A DNA stretch of 64,000 nucleotides from Xanthomonas bonasiae (GCF_017163705.1 NZ_JAFIWB010000016.1:1-64000); one strand, 5' to 3'. Positions 18,270 to 26,663 are shown, numbered from the stretch's first letter. The notes: generated by a model not told the origin, from the letters alone. Numbers and translations are program-made.

Positions 18270-19109
18270 TCATGCCGCGTAGGTCACAGCATAGGCCGCG
18301 TTGGTTCGCTCGATGCGTGCGAAGCCGAGTTCGCCGAAGTGCATGCCGGCGATCAGGAGCCGCTCCGTGCTGACCAGATCCAACAGCCGCGACCGCGTCG
18401 CGCCTGCAAGCACCGGATCATGGTCGAAGACGATCGATACCTCCGGATGCGGCACCTGGATCTGCGGGAAATGCACGATGTCTCCCCAGACCAGCAGACT
18501 GCGATCGCCGGCGTCGAGCCGATAGCCCGTGTGCCCTGCTGTATGCCCTGGCAGCGGCAGGGCAGCGATGCCAGGCAACACCTCGCCTGCATCGAAGATG
18601 CGCAGCCGGTCGCGATAGCCGTCGAACACCTGGCGCGCAAGCAGGAAATTGCCGCGGGCGCGCGCGGCAGCGCGGCTCAGGTTGCCGTCGTCCTGCCAGA
18701 ACGCGACCTCCCGCTGTTGCACGACGAGTTCGGCGTTCGGGAAGGCGACGTCTCCCGAGGCGTCGATCAGTCCCCCGACATGGTCGGGATGGGCGTGGGT
18801 CAGCAGGATCGCATCGATCTGTGCGGGGCGCAGGCCTGCCAGCGACAGGTTGTCCAGCAGCCGGCCGCCCCATTGCTTGAAGCCGCCGGCGCCGGCATCG
18901 ATCAGGATCGTGCGGCCGCGACCACGCACCACGTAACAGTTGATATGGACTGCGCAAGCGTCCTCCACCCGCCCATCGTTCTGCAGTTGCAGGGCGTCGG
19001 CCGGGCCCACGTGCAAGAGCGCGTCCAGGCCGACGCTGAGATAGCCGTCGCTGATGGCGGTGATGGTGAAATCGCCGATCCGCTGGCTCGGAAAAACGTC
19101 CTTCGTCAT
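18270..19109 (-). CDS. MBL-fold metallo-hydrolase
   Basis: Metallo-beta-lactamase-fold hydrolase of 279 residues with an intact metal motif THAHPDHVGG (H105, H107, D109, H110) and a second metal histidine in PGHTAGHTGY. It lacks a signal peptide, so it is probably cytoplasmic. The spacing resembles AHL-lactonase-like and glyoxalase II-like members, but the substrate cannot be told. It is the last gene of a three-gene set read from a promoter shared with a divergent LysR gene, with a tautomerase-like and a dimeric-barrel-like protein, suggesting a small catabolic or detoxification pathway. Confidence 0.85.
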   Translation of the reverse strand: MTKDVFPSQRIGDFTITAISDGYLSVGLDALLHVGPADALQLQNDGRVEDACAVHINCYVVRGRGRTILIDAGAGGFKQWGGRLLDNLSLAGLRPAQIDAILLTHAHPDHVGGLIDASGDVAFPNAELVVQQREVAFWQDDGNLSRAAARARGNFLLARQVFDGYRDRLRIFDAGEVLPGIAALPLPGHTAGHTGYRLDAGDRSLLVWGDIVHFPQIQVPHPEVSIVFDHDPVLAGATRSRLLDLVSTERLLIAGMHFGELGFARIERTNAAYAVTYAA

Positions 19110-19130
19110 CGCATTTCTCCGGATCGCCGA

Positions 19131-19457
19131 TTAGTTGCGTGCATGGATGCAGTGCGCCGCGTAGCCGAAACAGCGGATGCGGGCCTGGCAGCCGGTCGCT
19201 CGCCGGATGGCGTCATCGAGCCCTTCCATGAACTGCGCCATGACCGTTGGCGTGCGCGTCGCGGCGAGCCGGTAGCGGACGTCCGCGAAGATGGGGTGGC
19301 CGCGACCATGCAGGACGGGGACGTAGATGACATGCACGTTCTCCACAGCGGCGAGAAGCAGGCCCGTGCAGAGGTCGGTGCATTGCTCGGTCAGGCCCGA
19401 GAGCGCCGTGTCCGGCGGCATCGTGTGCGCCGGCAGGAAGAGGGTGACGTTCGGCAT
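19131..19457 (-). CDS. Tautomerase superfamily protein
   Basis: Small protein of 108 residues beginning MPNVTLFLPAHTM. A proline directly after the initiator Met is the catalytic residue of the tautomerase superfamily, and the beta-alpha-beta pattern fits one 4-oxalocrotonate-tautomerase-like fold of the longer type. It lies 8 bases from the upstream barrel-protein gene and 21 bases before the MBL gene, so the three are co-transcribed. Substrate unknown. Confidence 0.65.
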   Translation of the reverse strand: MPNVTLFLPAHTMPPDTALSGLTEQCTDLCTGLLLAAVENVHVIYVPVLHGRGHPIFADVRYRLAATRTPTVMAQFMEGLDDAIRRATGCQARIRCFGYAAHCIHARN

Positions 19458-19465
19458 CGGTCGTC

Positions 19466-20011
19466 CTAGCGCGCCACGTCGGAGGCGCTGCCGTGGCGGC
19501 TGGTCAATTGCGCGGTCATCGGCGCGTAGACGTGCACGTCCTCCGGCAGCCGATCCATCGCGGGCAGCCTGCTGCGGTCGAGCGTCGCCAGCCAGCGGCG
19601 TTCCGGACATTTCTCCAGTTCCACCGCATGCATGGCGCATGGAGTCAGTCCCAGCCCGATCAGCGGCTCGGCGCCGGTGGCACTCGACAGCAGCACTTCG
19701 TGGCTGCCCACGGCGGGGGCCCGATCGAGGCCGGCGTAGAGGTTGCGGTGCCAGTCGACGATGTGCTGTTGCCAGCGTGCGAAGTTGCCGCCGCCCTTCC
19801 GGCGATAGTCCTCGCCGGTCAGGATGTGCAGGCCATCGATCGCGTGCACTGCCAGATAGGTGGGGTAGCCGCGGCGCAAGGCCTCGAAGCGTTGCGAACT
19901 GTGGAAGCCCTCCACCGAGATGAGCGCCGGCAGCTTGTCCAGGCTGTAGAAGTCGTTCCATTCCGCTTCGCTGGCGGGATCGGCGAAGCTGCATTCCACC
20001 GTGTAGATCAT
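19466..20011 (-). CDS. Hypothetical protein, probable ferredoxin-like dimeric alpha/beta barrel (EthD-like)
   Basis: A 181-residue soluble protein starting MIYTVECSFADPASEAEWND. The pattern of two short beta-alpha-beta repeats and the N-terminal strand followed by WNDFYSLDKLPAL resemble EthD-like dimeric alpha/beta-barrel proteins. It is the first gene of the set with the tautomerase and MBL hydrolase, divergent from a LysR regulator 140 bases away. The assignment is weak, resting on pattern and context. Confidence 0.55.
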   Translation of the reverse strand: MIYTVECSFADPASEAEWNDFYSLDKLPALISVEGFHSSQRFEALRRGYPTYLAVHAIDGLHILTGEDYRRKGGGNFARWQQHIVDWHRNLYAGLDRAPAVGSHEVLLSSATGAEPLIGLGLTPCAMHAVELEKCPERRWLATLDRSRLPAMDRLPEDVHVYAPMTAQLTSRHGSASDVAR

Positions 20012-20151
20012 TGCGTCGGCCTTGCCTTTCGTTGATGTCCGCTCATGGTAGGTCGGCGTTTTCAGCGCGAATATCGATATTCGATCACCCTTCAGTGATT
20101 CGATGTCATGGTGCACGGGTCGAATGCCGTACCACCGCGTTGGAGCCGTAC

Positions 20152-21051
20152 ATGCGCCGCAAGATTCCCAGCCACTCCGCGCTCATGGCATTCGAGGCGG
20201 CTGCCCAGCATGCCAGCTTCGCGCGTGCGGCCGAGGAACTTGCCTTGACCGAAGGGGCGATCAGCCGCCAGATCGGCCGGCTGGAAGATTTTCTGGGCGT
20301 CACCTTGTTCGCCCGGATCGGCAACCGGGTCAGGCTCTTGCCGAACGGCGAGCGCTATGCGGCACAGGTGCGCGAGACGCTCGACCGGCTGGAACGCGAC
20401 AGCCAGTACCTGATGGGCCAGCGCAGCGACGGGGCCAGTCTCGACATCGCCGTGCTCCCGACCTTCGCCACACGCTGGCTCATTCCCCGCCTGAAACACT
20501 TCCAGACCCGGCACCCGAACATCACCGTGCATCTGGCCGAGCGCATGCAGCCTTTCGTCCTGGCCGGCAGCGGCTTCGATGCGGCCATCCATTTCGAGCA
20601 CCCGGCCTGGACGGGGATGCGCACGCATCGGTTGTGGCAGGAGGTGCTGGTGCCGGTCTGCCATCCGGCGCTGCTCGCTGGGAAAGACGCCGCGACGGCG
20701 CTCGATGCGTTGCCACGCCTGCATCGCCGCCAGAATCCGGACGCCTGGCAGCGCTATGCGCAGGAAACCGGAATGGGGCTGACGCATCCGGCGATCGGCG
20801 CCCGCTACGATCTCCACGCGATGTCGATCGAGGCGGCGCTGGCCGGTCTCGGTGTCGCGCTGGTACCACGCCTCTATGTCGCGGACGAGCTGGCCACCGG
20901 GCGGCTCGTTGCGCCATGGCCCGATGGCACGTCGATCTCCAAGACCTTCTGTCTTGTGCTGCCGGAACCGATCCGGTTGAACGATGCGCCAATCCAGATG
21001 CTGGCGGACTGGCTCATCGAGGAAGCGCGGACGTCGTCCACCATGCCCTGA
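20152..21051 (+). CDS. LysR-family regulator, GcvA-like
   Basis: A 299-residue LysR protein of the GcvA-like group. The N-terminal helix-turn-helix is SFARAAEELALTEGAISRQI, followed by GRLEDFLGVTLF, and an effector-binding domain follows. Its start, MRRKIPSHSALMAFEAAAQ, is typical of the group. It is divergent from the barrel/tautomerase/MBL operon, which it probably controls from the 140-base intergenic region. Confidence 0.9.
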   Translation: MRRKIPSHSALMAFEAAAQHASFARAAEELALTEGAISRQIGRLEDFLGVTLFARIGNRVRLLPNGERYAAQVRETLDRLERDSQYLMGQRSDGASLDIAVLPTFATRWLIPRLKHFQTRHPNITVHLAERMQPFVLAGSGFDAAIHFEHPAWTGMRTHRLWQEVLVPVCHPALLAGKDAATALDALPRLHRRQNPDAWQRYAQETGMGLTHPAIGARYDLHAMSIEAALAGLGVALVPRLYVADELATGRLVAPWPDGTSISKTFCLVLPEPIRLNDAPIQMLADWLIEEARTSSTMP

Positions 21052-21250
21052 AGGTGATGCCTGGGCCATGCCGCGCGACGCACGGCGAAGCCTATGGCGC
21101 GGCGTCAGGCGCGACGGATGTTGCCAGCGGCGCCGGTGGCGCCCGATCGCCGAACCCGCGCTGGGCGAGACACGTCGCGTCGCGCGCGCATGCCTGCGAT
21201 GCATGCATGTGCAGCGGGCCACGCCGTCCGGCGCAGCCCGCTGCGGAGAC

Positions 21251-23122
21251 TCAGCGCGCCGCCGGCGCGTAGCGCAGGGTCAGCGCGTACTCGCGGCCCG
21301 GCTGGTTGTACCAGCTGATGGTCTGGTAGTCGCGGTCGAACACGTTGCTGGCCTTGGCCTGCAGCGTCCAGTCCGCTGCGAACGCGTATTCCACGCGCAG
21401 GTCCAGCGTGCCGTAGCCGGCCAGGCGCACGCTGTTGGCCGCGTCGTCGTAGCGGTGGCCGCTGCCGAATGCGGTGACGCCGAGCTTGACCGGGCCGAAG
21501 CCGCGGTCCACGTCCAGCCGCGCGGTGTCCTGCGCGCGCCGCGCCAGCCAGTTGTCGCGGTTGGCGCCGTCGCTGCGGTTGCGCGGATCGGTGTGGCTGA
21601 GCTGCGCCGACAGTTCCCAGCCGGCCAGCGTCGCGTAGCCGGTCAGCTCGGCGCCGCGGATCCGCGCCTTGTCCACGTTGACCGGCAGGAAGGTGGCGGC
21701 ATCGTAGGAGATCAGGTCGTCGACCCGGGTCTCGTAGACGTTGAACGTCCAGTTCCAGCTGTCGGCGTACTGCGCCACGCCCAGATTGCCGCTCTTGGAC
21801 TTCTCCGGCTTCAGTTCCGGATTGCCGGAGAACGGGTAGTACAGGTCGTTGAAGGTCGGCGCCTTGAAGCCGGTGCCGAGGCTGGCGGTGAGCTTGAAGC
21901 CGCCGTCCAGCGCCAGGCCCCAGCCGAGGCTGCCGGTGGTGTGCTGGCCGAACTGCTCGTTGTCGTCGCTGCGCACGCTGGCCTGCACCTGCTGCGCGCC
22001 GAAGCGGCCCTGGTACTCGGCGAACACGCCGGTGTTGTCGCGCTGGTCCACGTCGTAGGCGGTGGTGCCGGTGACTTCCTCGCGCTGCCAGTCGGCGCCG
22101 GCGCTGAGCAGCTGATCCTCGGCCAGGCCGAAATCGCCCTGCAGCGAGGCGGTGTCGCGGCGGCTGTCGAAGGTGCTGACGAAGCTGCGCGTGTCGCTGC
22201 CGGCGGCGTGGTAGTAGCTGTCGGCCTGGTCGGTGTTGCGGCCGAGTTGCGCGGCCAGGTGCACGCGCTCGGACGGGGTCCAGTCGAGCTTGCCGCCGAA
22301 CACCTGCTGGGTGTTGTCGGCCTCGTTGCCGGCGAACAGCGGATCGCCGTCGTACTCGTTGCGGCTGTCGATGTTCAGCGCCTGGCCTTCGATGCGCAGC
22401 GTGTCGCTCAGCGCATAGCCGCCGCGCGCGCTGAGCGAGGTGTTGCGGTAGCCGTCGCGGTCCGGCTCGTCGACGTAGCAGCCGGCGAACAGGGTGGCCG
22501 AGCCGTTGCAGGCATTGATGCCGTCGGTCTTCTGGTAGCCGCCCTGCACCGACAGCCAGCCGCGCTCGCCGCGGTTGCTGAAGCCGGCGCTGGCCTCGCG
22601 CAGGCCGTTGCTGCCGGCGCCCAGGCTCAGGTTCTGCTGCAGGCCCTGGCCGCCGCGGCGGGTGAAGATCTGGATCACGCCGCCGATCGCATCGGAGCCG
22701 TACAGGCTCGAACGCGGGCCGCGCACGATCTCGATGCGGTCGATCTGGCTCAGCGGCAGGTCCTGGAACGCGGCCAGGCCGGCGCTGGCCGAGCCGATGC
22801 GCACGCCGTCCACCAGCACCAGCACGTGGTCCGACTCGCTGCCGCGCAGGCTCAGCGTGGTCAGCTTGCCCAGCCCGCCCTGGTTGGACACGCCGATGCC
22901 GGCGCGGCCCTGCAGCAGCTGCGCCAGCGACGTGGCCTGGCTGCGCTCGATCTCGGCGCGGTCGATCACCTGCGCCGGGACCACGCTGTCCTCGACCGAG
23001 ATCTGGGTGCGGGTGGCGGTGACCAGGACCTGGTCCAGGTCGGTGGCGGCATCGGCGGCGAGCGCCAGCGAGGGCAGGGACAGGGCGGACGCGATCGCGA
23101 CCGAAAGCAGGCGGAACGACAT
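21251..23122 (-). CDS. btuB: TonB-dependent vitamin B12 receptor BtuB
   Basis: Outer-membrane TonB-dependent transporter for cobalamin (623 residues). The signal peptide is MSFRLLSVAIASALSLPSLA. A TonB box-like segment (DLDQVLVTATR) is followed by the plug domain with LRGSESDHVLVLVDGVRI and IEIVRGPRSSLYGSDAIGG, then a 22-strand-type barrel. The identification as BtuB, rather than another TonB receptor, is strengthened by a cobalamin riboswitch in the leader, which would shut expression when B12 is plentiful. No other cobalamin genes are nearby. Confidence 0.93.
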   Translation of the reverse strand: MSFRLLSVAIASALSLPSLALAADAATDLDQVLVTATRTQISVEDSVVPAQVIDRAEIERSQATSLAQLLQGRAGIGVSNQGGLGKLTTLSLRGSESDHVLVLVDGVRIGSASAGLAAFQDLPLSQIDRIEIVRGPRSSLYGSDAIGGVIQIFTRRGGQGLQQNLSLGAGSNGLREASAGFSNRGERGWLSVQGGYQKTDGINACNGSATLFAGCYVDEPDRDGYRNTSLSARGGYALSDTLRIEGQALNIDSRNEYDGDPLFAGNEADNTQQVFGGKLDWTPSERVHLAAQLGRNTDQADSYYHAAGSDTRSFVSTFDSRRDTASLQGDFGLAEDQLLSAGADWQREEVTGTTAYDVDQRDNTGVFAEYQGRFGAQQVQASVRSDDNEQFGQHTTGSLGWGLALDGGFKLTASLGTGFKAPTFNDLYYPFSGNPELKPEKSKSGNLGVAQYADSWNWTFNVYETRVDDLISYDAATFLPVNVDKARIRGAELTGYATLAGWELSAQLSHTDPRNRSDGANRDNWLARRAQDTARLDVDRGFGPVKLGVTAFGSGHRYDDAANSVRLAGYGTLDLRVEYAFAADWTLQAKASNVFDRDYQTISWYNQPGREYALTLRYAPAAR

Positions 23123-23244
23123 GGGGCAACTCCGGCGCGCGGACGCGCTGTGACGGCGAAGGAGTCGCGAACGGAAGGTGCAAGCGGACGGCGCCAGACG
23201 CGGCGCGTCACGCCGCGACGCCCTCCGCATCGCAACCAGTGAAC

Positions 23245-23432
23245 TGCAAGGCCGGTCTCCGGGCTGGCGATCTGGGAGTCGGACTCCCGGCTGCGACGCC
23301 TTCCCATGCCCGAGGCACAGTGGCGCAGGTCGTCAGCGCGGATCGCTTACCGTTGCGGGGGCAGCGCCGGCCTTGTCGCAAGACGCACCGGCTTCCCGTT
23401 TCAACCTGCAGGCCGGAGCCGGCAGGTCACCT
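23245..23432 (-). ncRNA. Cobalamin (AdoCbl) riboswitch in the btuB leader
   Basis: On the minus strand the conserved elements occur in order: GAAACGGGAAGCCGGTG, the core CCCCGCAACGGTAAG (complement of 23346-23360), the B12 box GCCACTG (complement of 23318-23324), GGGAAGGCGTCGCAGCC, and the closing GCCCGGAGACCGGCC. This is the classic cobalamin riboswitch consensus. It lies about 120 bases upstream of btuB. Control of translation or of early termination cannot be told apart by eye. Confidence 0.95.
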
Positions 23433-23475
23433 TGAAGCGGCGCGATTGTACGCGATCGCCGCTGTTGCGCGCGGA

Positions 23476-23892
23476 TCAGCCGTCGTCGCGCTCGCTGGCG
23501 TGGCCGTCGTCGCGTTCGTGGTCGTCGGATGCGTCGTACGCGTCCTGCGCATAGGGCGTGTCGCTGCGGTCGCCGTCGCGGTCGAAATGGGTGGTCGCCA
23601 CCGGTCCGGCCACCGGCAGGCCGCGCTGCGCCGGCAACTGCGCCGCCGCGGCGTCCAGCTCGCCGAGCAGCTGCGCGCGCCGCGCCTCGGGCAGTTCCTG
23701 CCAATGGCAGCCGGTCAGCGCCCCTTCCAGCGAATACAGCAGATTGAGGCTGGGCTTGAAGCCGGCGCGCTTGACCTTCAGGAACGCGCCGACCGCGCCG
23801 GCCGCGGCCAGGTCCTGCTGCGTGCGCAGGCCGACCTGGCGCAGCCAGGCCGCGCTCTTGGGGCCGATGTTGCGCAGTTTTTCGGTGCTCAT
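23476..23892 (-). CDS. TfoX C-terminal domain-like (helix-hairpin-helix) protein
   Basis: A 138-residue protein. The first 85 residues match the TfoX C-terminal/helix-hairpin-helix fold (LRNIGPKSAAWLRQVGLRT, then LKVKRAGFKPSLNLLYSLEG). The remaining part is an acidic, His/Asp-rich low-complexity tail (DDHERDDGHASERDDG). The TfoX N-terminal domain is absent, so a competence role should not be assumed. It lies 7 bases downstream of msrC and is probably co-transcribed with it. Confidence 0.8.
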   Translation of the reverse strand: MSTEKLRNIGPKSAAWLRQVGLRTQQDLAAAGAVGAFLKVKRAGFKPSLNLLYSLEGALTGCHWQELPEARRAQLLGELDAAAAQLPAQRGLPVAGPVATTHFDRDGDRSDTPYAQDAYDASDDHERDDGHASERDDG

Positions 23893-23899
23893 CGCCGGC

Positions 23900-24382
23900 T
23901 CATCGCAGTGCGTCGACGAAGACCTGCGCGATCGCTTCCAGGCCGTGCTGGTCGTCGGCATCGAAGCGCGCCAGGTCCGGGCTGTCCAGGTCGAACACGC
24001 CGATCAGCTCGCCAGCGCGCAGCAGCGGCACCACCAGCTCCGAGCGCGATGCCGCATCGCAGGCGATATGCCCGGGAAAGGCCTCGACGTCGTCGATGCG
24101 CTGGGTCTGGCCGGTGCTGGCGGCGGCGCCGCACACGCCCTTGTGCAGCGGGATGCGCACGCAGGCGGGCAGGCCCTGGAACGGCCCGACCACCAGTTCC
24201 TTGCCGTCGTACAGGTAGAAACCGACCCAGTTCAGCCGCGGCAGCGCGTGGTACACCAGCGCCGCCAGGTTGGCGGCATTGGCGATGCGGTCGGGCTCGC
24301 CGCTGACCAGGGAACGGGCCTGGGCGAGCAGTTGGGCGTACTGTTCCGGCTTGCTGCCGGTGAGCGATGAGGAAGCGAACAT
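23900..24382 (-). CDS. msrC: Free methionine-(R)-sulfoxide reductase, GAF domain
   Basis: GAF-domain enzyme of 160 residues that reduces free methionine-(R)-sulfoxide. The three signature cysteines are present: C74 in PACVRIP, C84 in KGVCGAA, and C108 in HIACDAASRSE. These match E. coli MsrC (YebR) motif by motif. It has no signal peptide and is cytoplasmic. It is divergent from bioD and followed closely by the TfoX-C-like gene. Confidence 0.93.
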   Translation of the reverse strand: MFASSSLTGSKPEQYAQLLAQARSLVSGEPDRIANAANLAALVYHALPRLNWVGFYLYDGKELVVGPFQGLPACVRIPLHKGVCGAAASTGQTQRIDDVEAFPGHIACDAASRSELVVPLLRAGELIGVFDLDSPDLARFDADDQHGLEAIAQVFVDALR

Positions 24383-24570
24383 CGCGCGAGTCTAGCAGCG
24401 GCCGATGGCGGCCTGTGCGCCGGCGCCTGTCGAGGCGCGAGGCAGGACCGCAGCCCGAGGCGCCAGTCCCGAGCGCACCGGCGAAAGGCCGGGCAGCGCT
24501 GACGCGGCGCGGCGCGCCGGCTATCCTGCGCGCCCGCGCCGCATGCGCCGACCTCGAGGATCCTGCCACG

Positions 24571-25266
24571 ATGCGCTTCCCCGCCTTCTACGTCACCGGC
24601 ACCGATACCGGCATCGGCAAGACCGTCGCCAGCACCGCACTGCTGCACGCGTTGCGCGCGCGCGGGCAGACGGCGGTGGGCATGAAGCCGGTCGCCAGCG
24701 GCTGCGAGCGCAGTGCGGACGGCTGGCGCAACGAGGATGCGCTGGCGCTGCAGGCGGCGAGCATGCCGCGCCCGGACTATGCCGACCTCAATCCCTACGC
24801 CTTGCCGCTGCCGCTGGCGCCGGAACTGGCCGCCGCCGACGCCGGGGTGTGCGTGGAAGTGGGACCGATCGCCGATGCCTTCGCGCGGTTGCGTGCGCAA
24901 GCCGACGTGGTGGTGGTGGAAGGCGTCGGCGGCTGGGCGGCGCCGCTGTCGGCGACCCTGGAGCAGGCCGATCTGGCGCGCGCGCTGGCGCTGCCGGTGG
25001 TGCTGGTGGTCGGTCTGCGCCTGGGCTGCCTCAACCACGCCCGGCTCACGGCCGCGGCGATCGCCGCCGACGGCCTGCGCTGCATCGGCTGGATCGGCAA
25101 CGAGATCGATCCGGCGATGGAGCGCATCGACGCCAACATGCGCATGCTGCAGGAGCGGCTGCCGATACCGTGCTGGGGACGCTTGCCGTATCGGCCGCAT
25201 CCGGACCCGGCGGCGCTGGCGGCGTCGCTGCGCCCATGGCAGGACGCGCAGACAGCGCAGGACTGA
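24571..25266 (+). CDS. bioD: Dethiobiotin synthetase
   Basis: Catalyses ATP-dependent carboxylation of diaminopelargonate to dethiobiotin in biotin synthesis (231 residues). The P-loop is TGTDTGIGKT near residue 10, followed by the GMKPVASGC substrate motif and VVEGVGGWAAPL. The ATG at 24571 was chosen because it places the P-loop at the family position, and the in-frame upstream extension is not conserved-looking. It stands alone here, separate from other bio genes. Confidence 0.95.
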   Translation: MRFPAFYVTGTDTGIGKTVASTALLHALRARGQTAVGMKPVASGCERSADGWRNEDALALQAASMPRPDYADLNPYALPLPLAPELAAADAGVCVEVGPIADAFARLRAQADVVVVEGVGGWAAPLSATLEQADLARALALPVVLVVGLRLGCLNHARLTAAAIAADGLRCIGWIGNEIDPAMERIDANMRMLQERLPIPCWGRLPYRPHPDPAALAASLRPWQDAQTAQD

Positions 25267-25388
25267 ATCGGCGTCTGGGCGGAAGCGCGCGCAGCGCAGG
25301 AACCGCTTTGCGAGGAAAGGCCTGTCGTGCAGGAGAGGCTTCAAGCCCTGACGCCGGACTGAAACTTCGGGCCGAGGCCCAAATAGCT

Positions 25389-25417
25389 GGGAGTCAGGAA
25401 TGGGGAATCGGGAATCG
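25389..25417 (+). repeat. GGGAATC-type intergenic heptamer repeats
   Basis: Short tandem units GGAATG-GGGAATC-GGGAATC. Similar units occur inverted at 25518-25543 and again at 26271-26300. Such heptamer-like repeats are common in Xanthomonas intergenic DNA; function unknown. Confidence 0.6.
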
Positions 25418-25517
25418 TAAAAGCGGGCTTCCGTGGTCGGGAGTTTGGCAAGACGCGCGGGAATGCCCGCAGCGCCCCCCGATCCCGCCCGCTCTTCGAC
25501 AGCCGCAGGCTGTCCAT

Positions 25518-25543
25518 CCCGAATCCCAAATCCCAAATCCCGG
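25518..25543 (-). repeat. GGGATTT/GGGATTC-type heptamer repeats, inverted copy
   Basis: CCCGAATCCCAAATCCCAAA on the plus strand, continuing into TCCCGG, is the reverse-complement orientation of the repeats at 25389. It lies just before the phasin terminator. Confidence 0.6.
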
Positions 25544-25546
25544 CCA

Positions 25547-25585
25547 TAAAAAAGACCCGGTAGAGGGAGGGATCTACCGGGTCTT
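25547..25585 (-). terminator. Rho-independent terminator of the phasin gene
   Basis: Perfect 13-base stem AAGACCCGGTAGA / TCTACCGGGTCTT with an 8-base loop. On the minus strand it is followed by a run of six T, so it terminates the phasin transcript, whose stop is 64 bases upstream. Confidence 0.9.
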
Positions 25586-25649
25586 GGCTGCGCGGGGGGA
25601 GGGACCCGCGCGTACCACTGGTCAGTCGTGCGGCTGCGCCGCAGTGGAC

Positions 25650-26024
25650 TTATTTGGTCTTGGCCTTCGGTGCGGCCTGGTCGCTGGCCGCCTCGAACTG
25701 GCTCTTGGCGAGCTGGCCGATGGCTTCGGAGGTCTTCAGGCCGAGGCCGAACACTTCCTGGTTGGCCGTGGCCAGCCGCTCGAAATTGTCGCGGGCGATC
25801 TGCAGGCCCTTCGGCCACAGCGACTGCACGCTGCCCAGGTCGCGCGCTTCGGTGAGCTCGCCGAGGAAGCCGGTGGTCGCGGCGACGTTCTTCTCGAAGG
25901 TCTTCAACTGCACGCCGAACACGCTCTCAGCGCTTTCCAACGCCAGGCGGTTGGCGCGCGAAGCGGCGGCGGCGAACTGCTGGGTGTAGCTGCTGAATTG
26001 ATCGTTGAACTGAGCGGACATCAT
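25650..26024 (-). CDS. phaP: Phasin family protein
   Basis: A 124-residue helical protein of the phasin family, expected to coat polyhydroxyalkanoate granules. It opens MMSAQFNDQFSSYTQQFAAA and has long amphipathic helices (LALESAESVFGVQLKTFEKN) and an Ala/Lys-rich C-terminus (DQAAPKAKTK). The second Met is an equally good start. Two near-perfect TGTTGCA-N-TGCAACA palindromes lie directly upstream, consistent with PhaR-type control. Confidence 0.8.
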   Translation of the reverse strand: MMSAQFNDQFSSYTQQFAAAASRANRLALESAESVFGVQLKTFEKNVAATTGFLGELTEARDLGSVQSLWPKGLQIARDNFERLATANQEVFGLGLKTSEAIGQLAKSQFEAASDQAAPKAKTK

Positions 26025-26049
26025 GCGACTCCAAGGGAATGCCGATTGC

Positions 26050-26090
26050 TGTTGCAGTGCAACATACGCGCATTCTGCTGCAATGCAACA
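26050..26090 (-). promoter_or_regulatory. Two PhaR-like palindromes over the phasin promoter
   Basis: The first site is a perfect 15-base palindrome, TGTTGCA-G-TGCAACA (26050-26064). The second, TGCTGCA-A-TGCAACA (26076-26090), has one mismatch, and the centres are 26 bases apart. On the minus strand a plausible -35 TTGCAT and -10 TATGTT, 16 bases apart, overlap the two sites. TGC...GCA palindromes are known targets of PhaR repressors of phasin genes. Binding here is inferred. Confidence 0.6.
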
Positions 26091-26270
26091 TTATTTTCTG
26101 AAGCCGCTCAGTTTTCGTTTAAACTTGCTTTGGGATCAATAGGTTGAAGCCGCTCTGCCTGTCGCCGACCGGGCCTGCGGACGCACCGCGCAGGCGCCGG
26201 TTGCGCCGCCGCGGGCCCAGGAACGGGACCGTCCATCCGCACCTGGTCAGTCGCCGTCACGCCGCCCTTG
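26091..26270. other. Intergenic region between the phasin promoter and queD
   Basis: No coding potential recognised. The first 60 bases are AT-rich; the rest is GC-rich up to the heptamer repeats next to the queD stop. Confidence 0.4.
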
Positions 26271-26300
26271 CGAATCCCCAATCCCCAATCCCGACTCCCC
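26271..26300 (-). repeat. GGGGATT-type heptamer repeats beside queD
   Basis: CGAATCCCCAATCCCCAATC on the plus strand, followed by CCGACTCCCC, is a third block of the same heptamer family. It ends three bases before the queD stop codon. Confidence 0.6.
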
Positions 26301-26303
26301 GCC

Positions 26304-26663
26304 TCAAGCAGGACCGCGATACCGGCAACCAGAGGTGCAGGTCTCGTGGACCACCACCTCGCTCAGCAGCGGCAATGCCGGCTTGAGCCGTTCCCAGATC
26401 CAGATCGCCAGGCGTTCGCTGGTCGGGTTCTCCAGTCCCTCGATGTCGTTGAGGTAGTGGTGGTCGAGGCGGTCGTAGATCGGACGGAACGCGGCCTTGA
26501 TGTCGCCGAAGTCCATGACCCAGCCGGTGTCGGCGCCAGGTTCGCCGCTGACGTGCAGCTCGATCCGGAACGAATGCCCGTGCAGCCGTGCGCACTTGTG
26601 GCCGGGCGGGACGTTGGGCAGGCGGTGCGCTGCCTCCAGGGTAAAACTCTTGAAGATGTCCAT
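26304..26663 (-). CDS. queD: 6-carboxy-5,6,7,8-tetrahydropterin synthase
   Basis: Zinc enzyme of the PTPS/QueD family (119 residues; E. coli QueD 121), converting dihydroneopterin triphosphate in the pathway to preQ0 and queuosine. The zinc histidines are in EAAHRLP (H13) and RLHGHSF (H28, H30), with catalytic C24 in [10 protein letters not shown]. The start [15 protein letters not shown] matches the family N-terminus. No other que genes are in the window. Confidence 0.92.
   Translation of the reverse strand: MDIFKSFTLEAAHRLPNVPPGHKCARLHGHSFRIELHVSGEPGADTGWVMDFGDIKAAFRPIYDRLDHHYLNDIEGLENPTSERLAIWIWERLKPALPLLSEVVVHETCTSGCRYRGPA

Larger units (their letters stand above)
25267..25546. other. 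Intergenic region between bioD and the phasin gene
   Basis: No credible gene. It contains two clusters of GGGAATC-type heptamer repeats in opposite orientation (listed separately) and an inverted repeat CGGGAATGCCCG. It ends at the terminator of the minus-strand phasin gene. Confidence 0.5.

Noticed and set aside
20984-23242. 752-codon plus-strand open frame across btuB
   Set aside because: Alanine/valine-rich antisense frame; btuB and its riboswitch on the minus strand account for the region.
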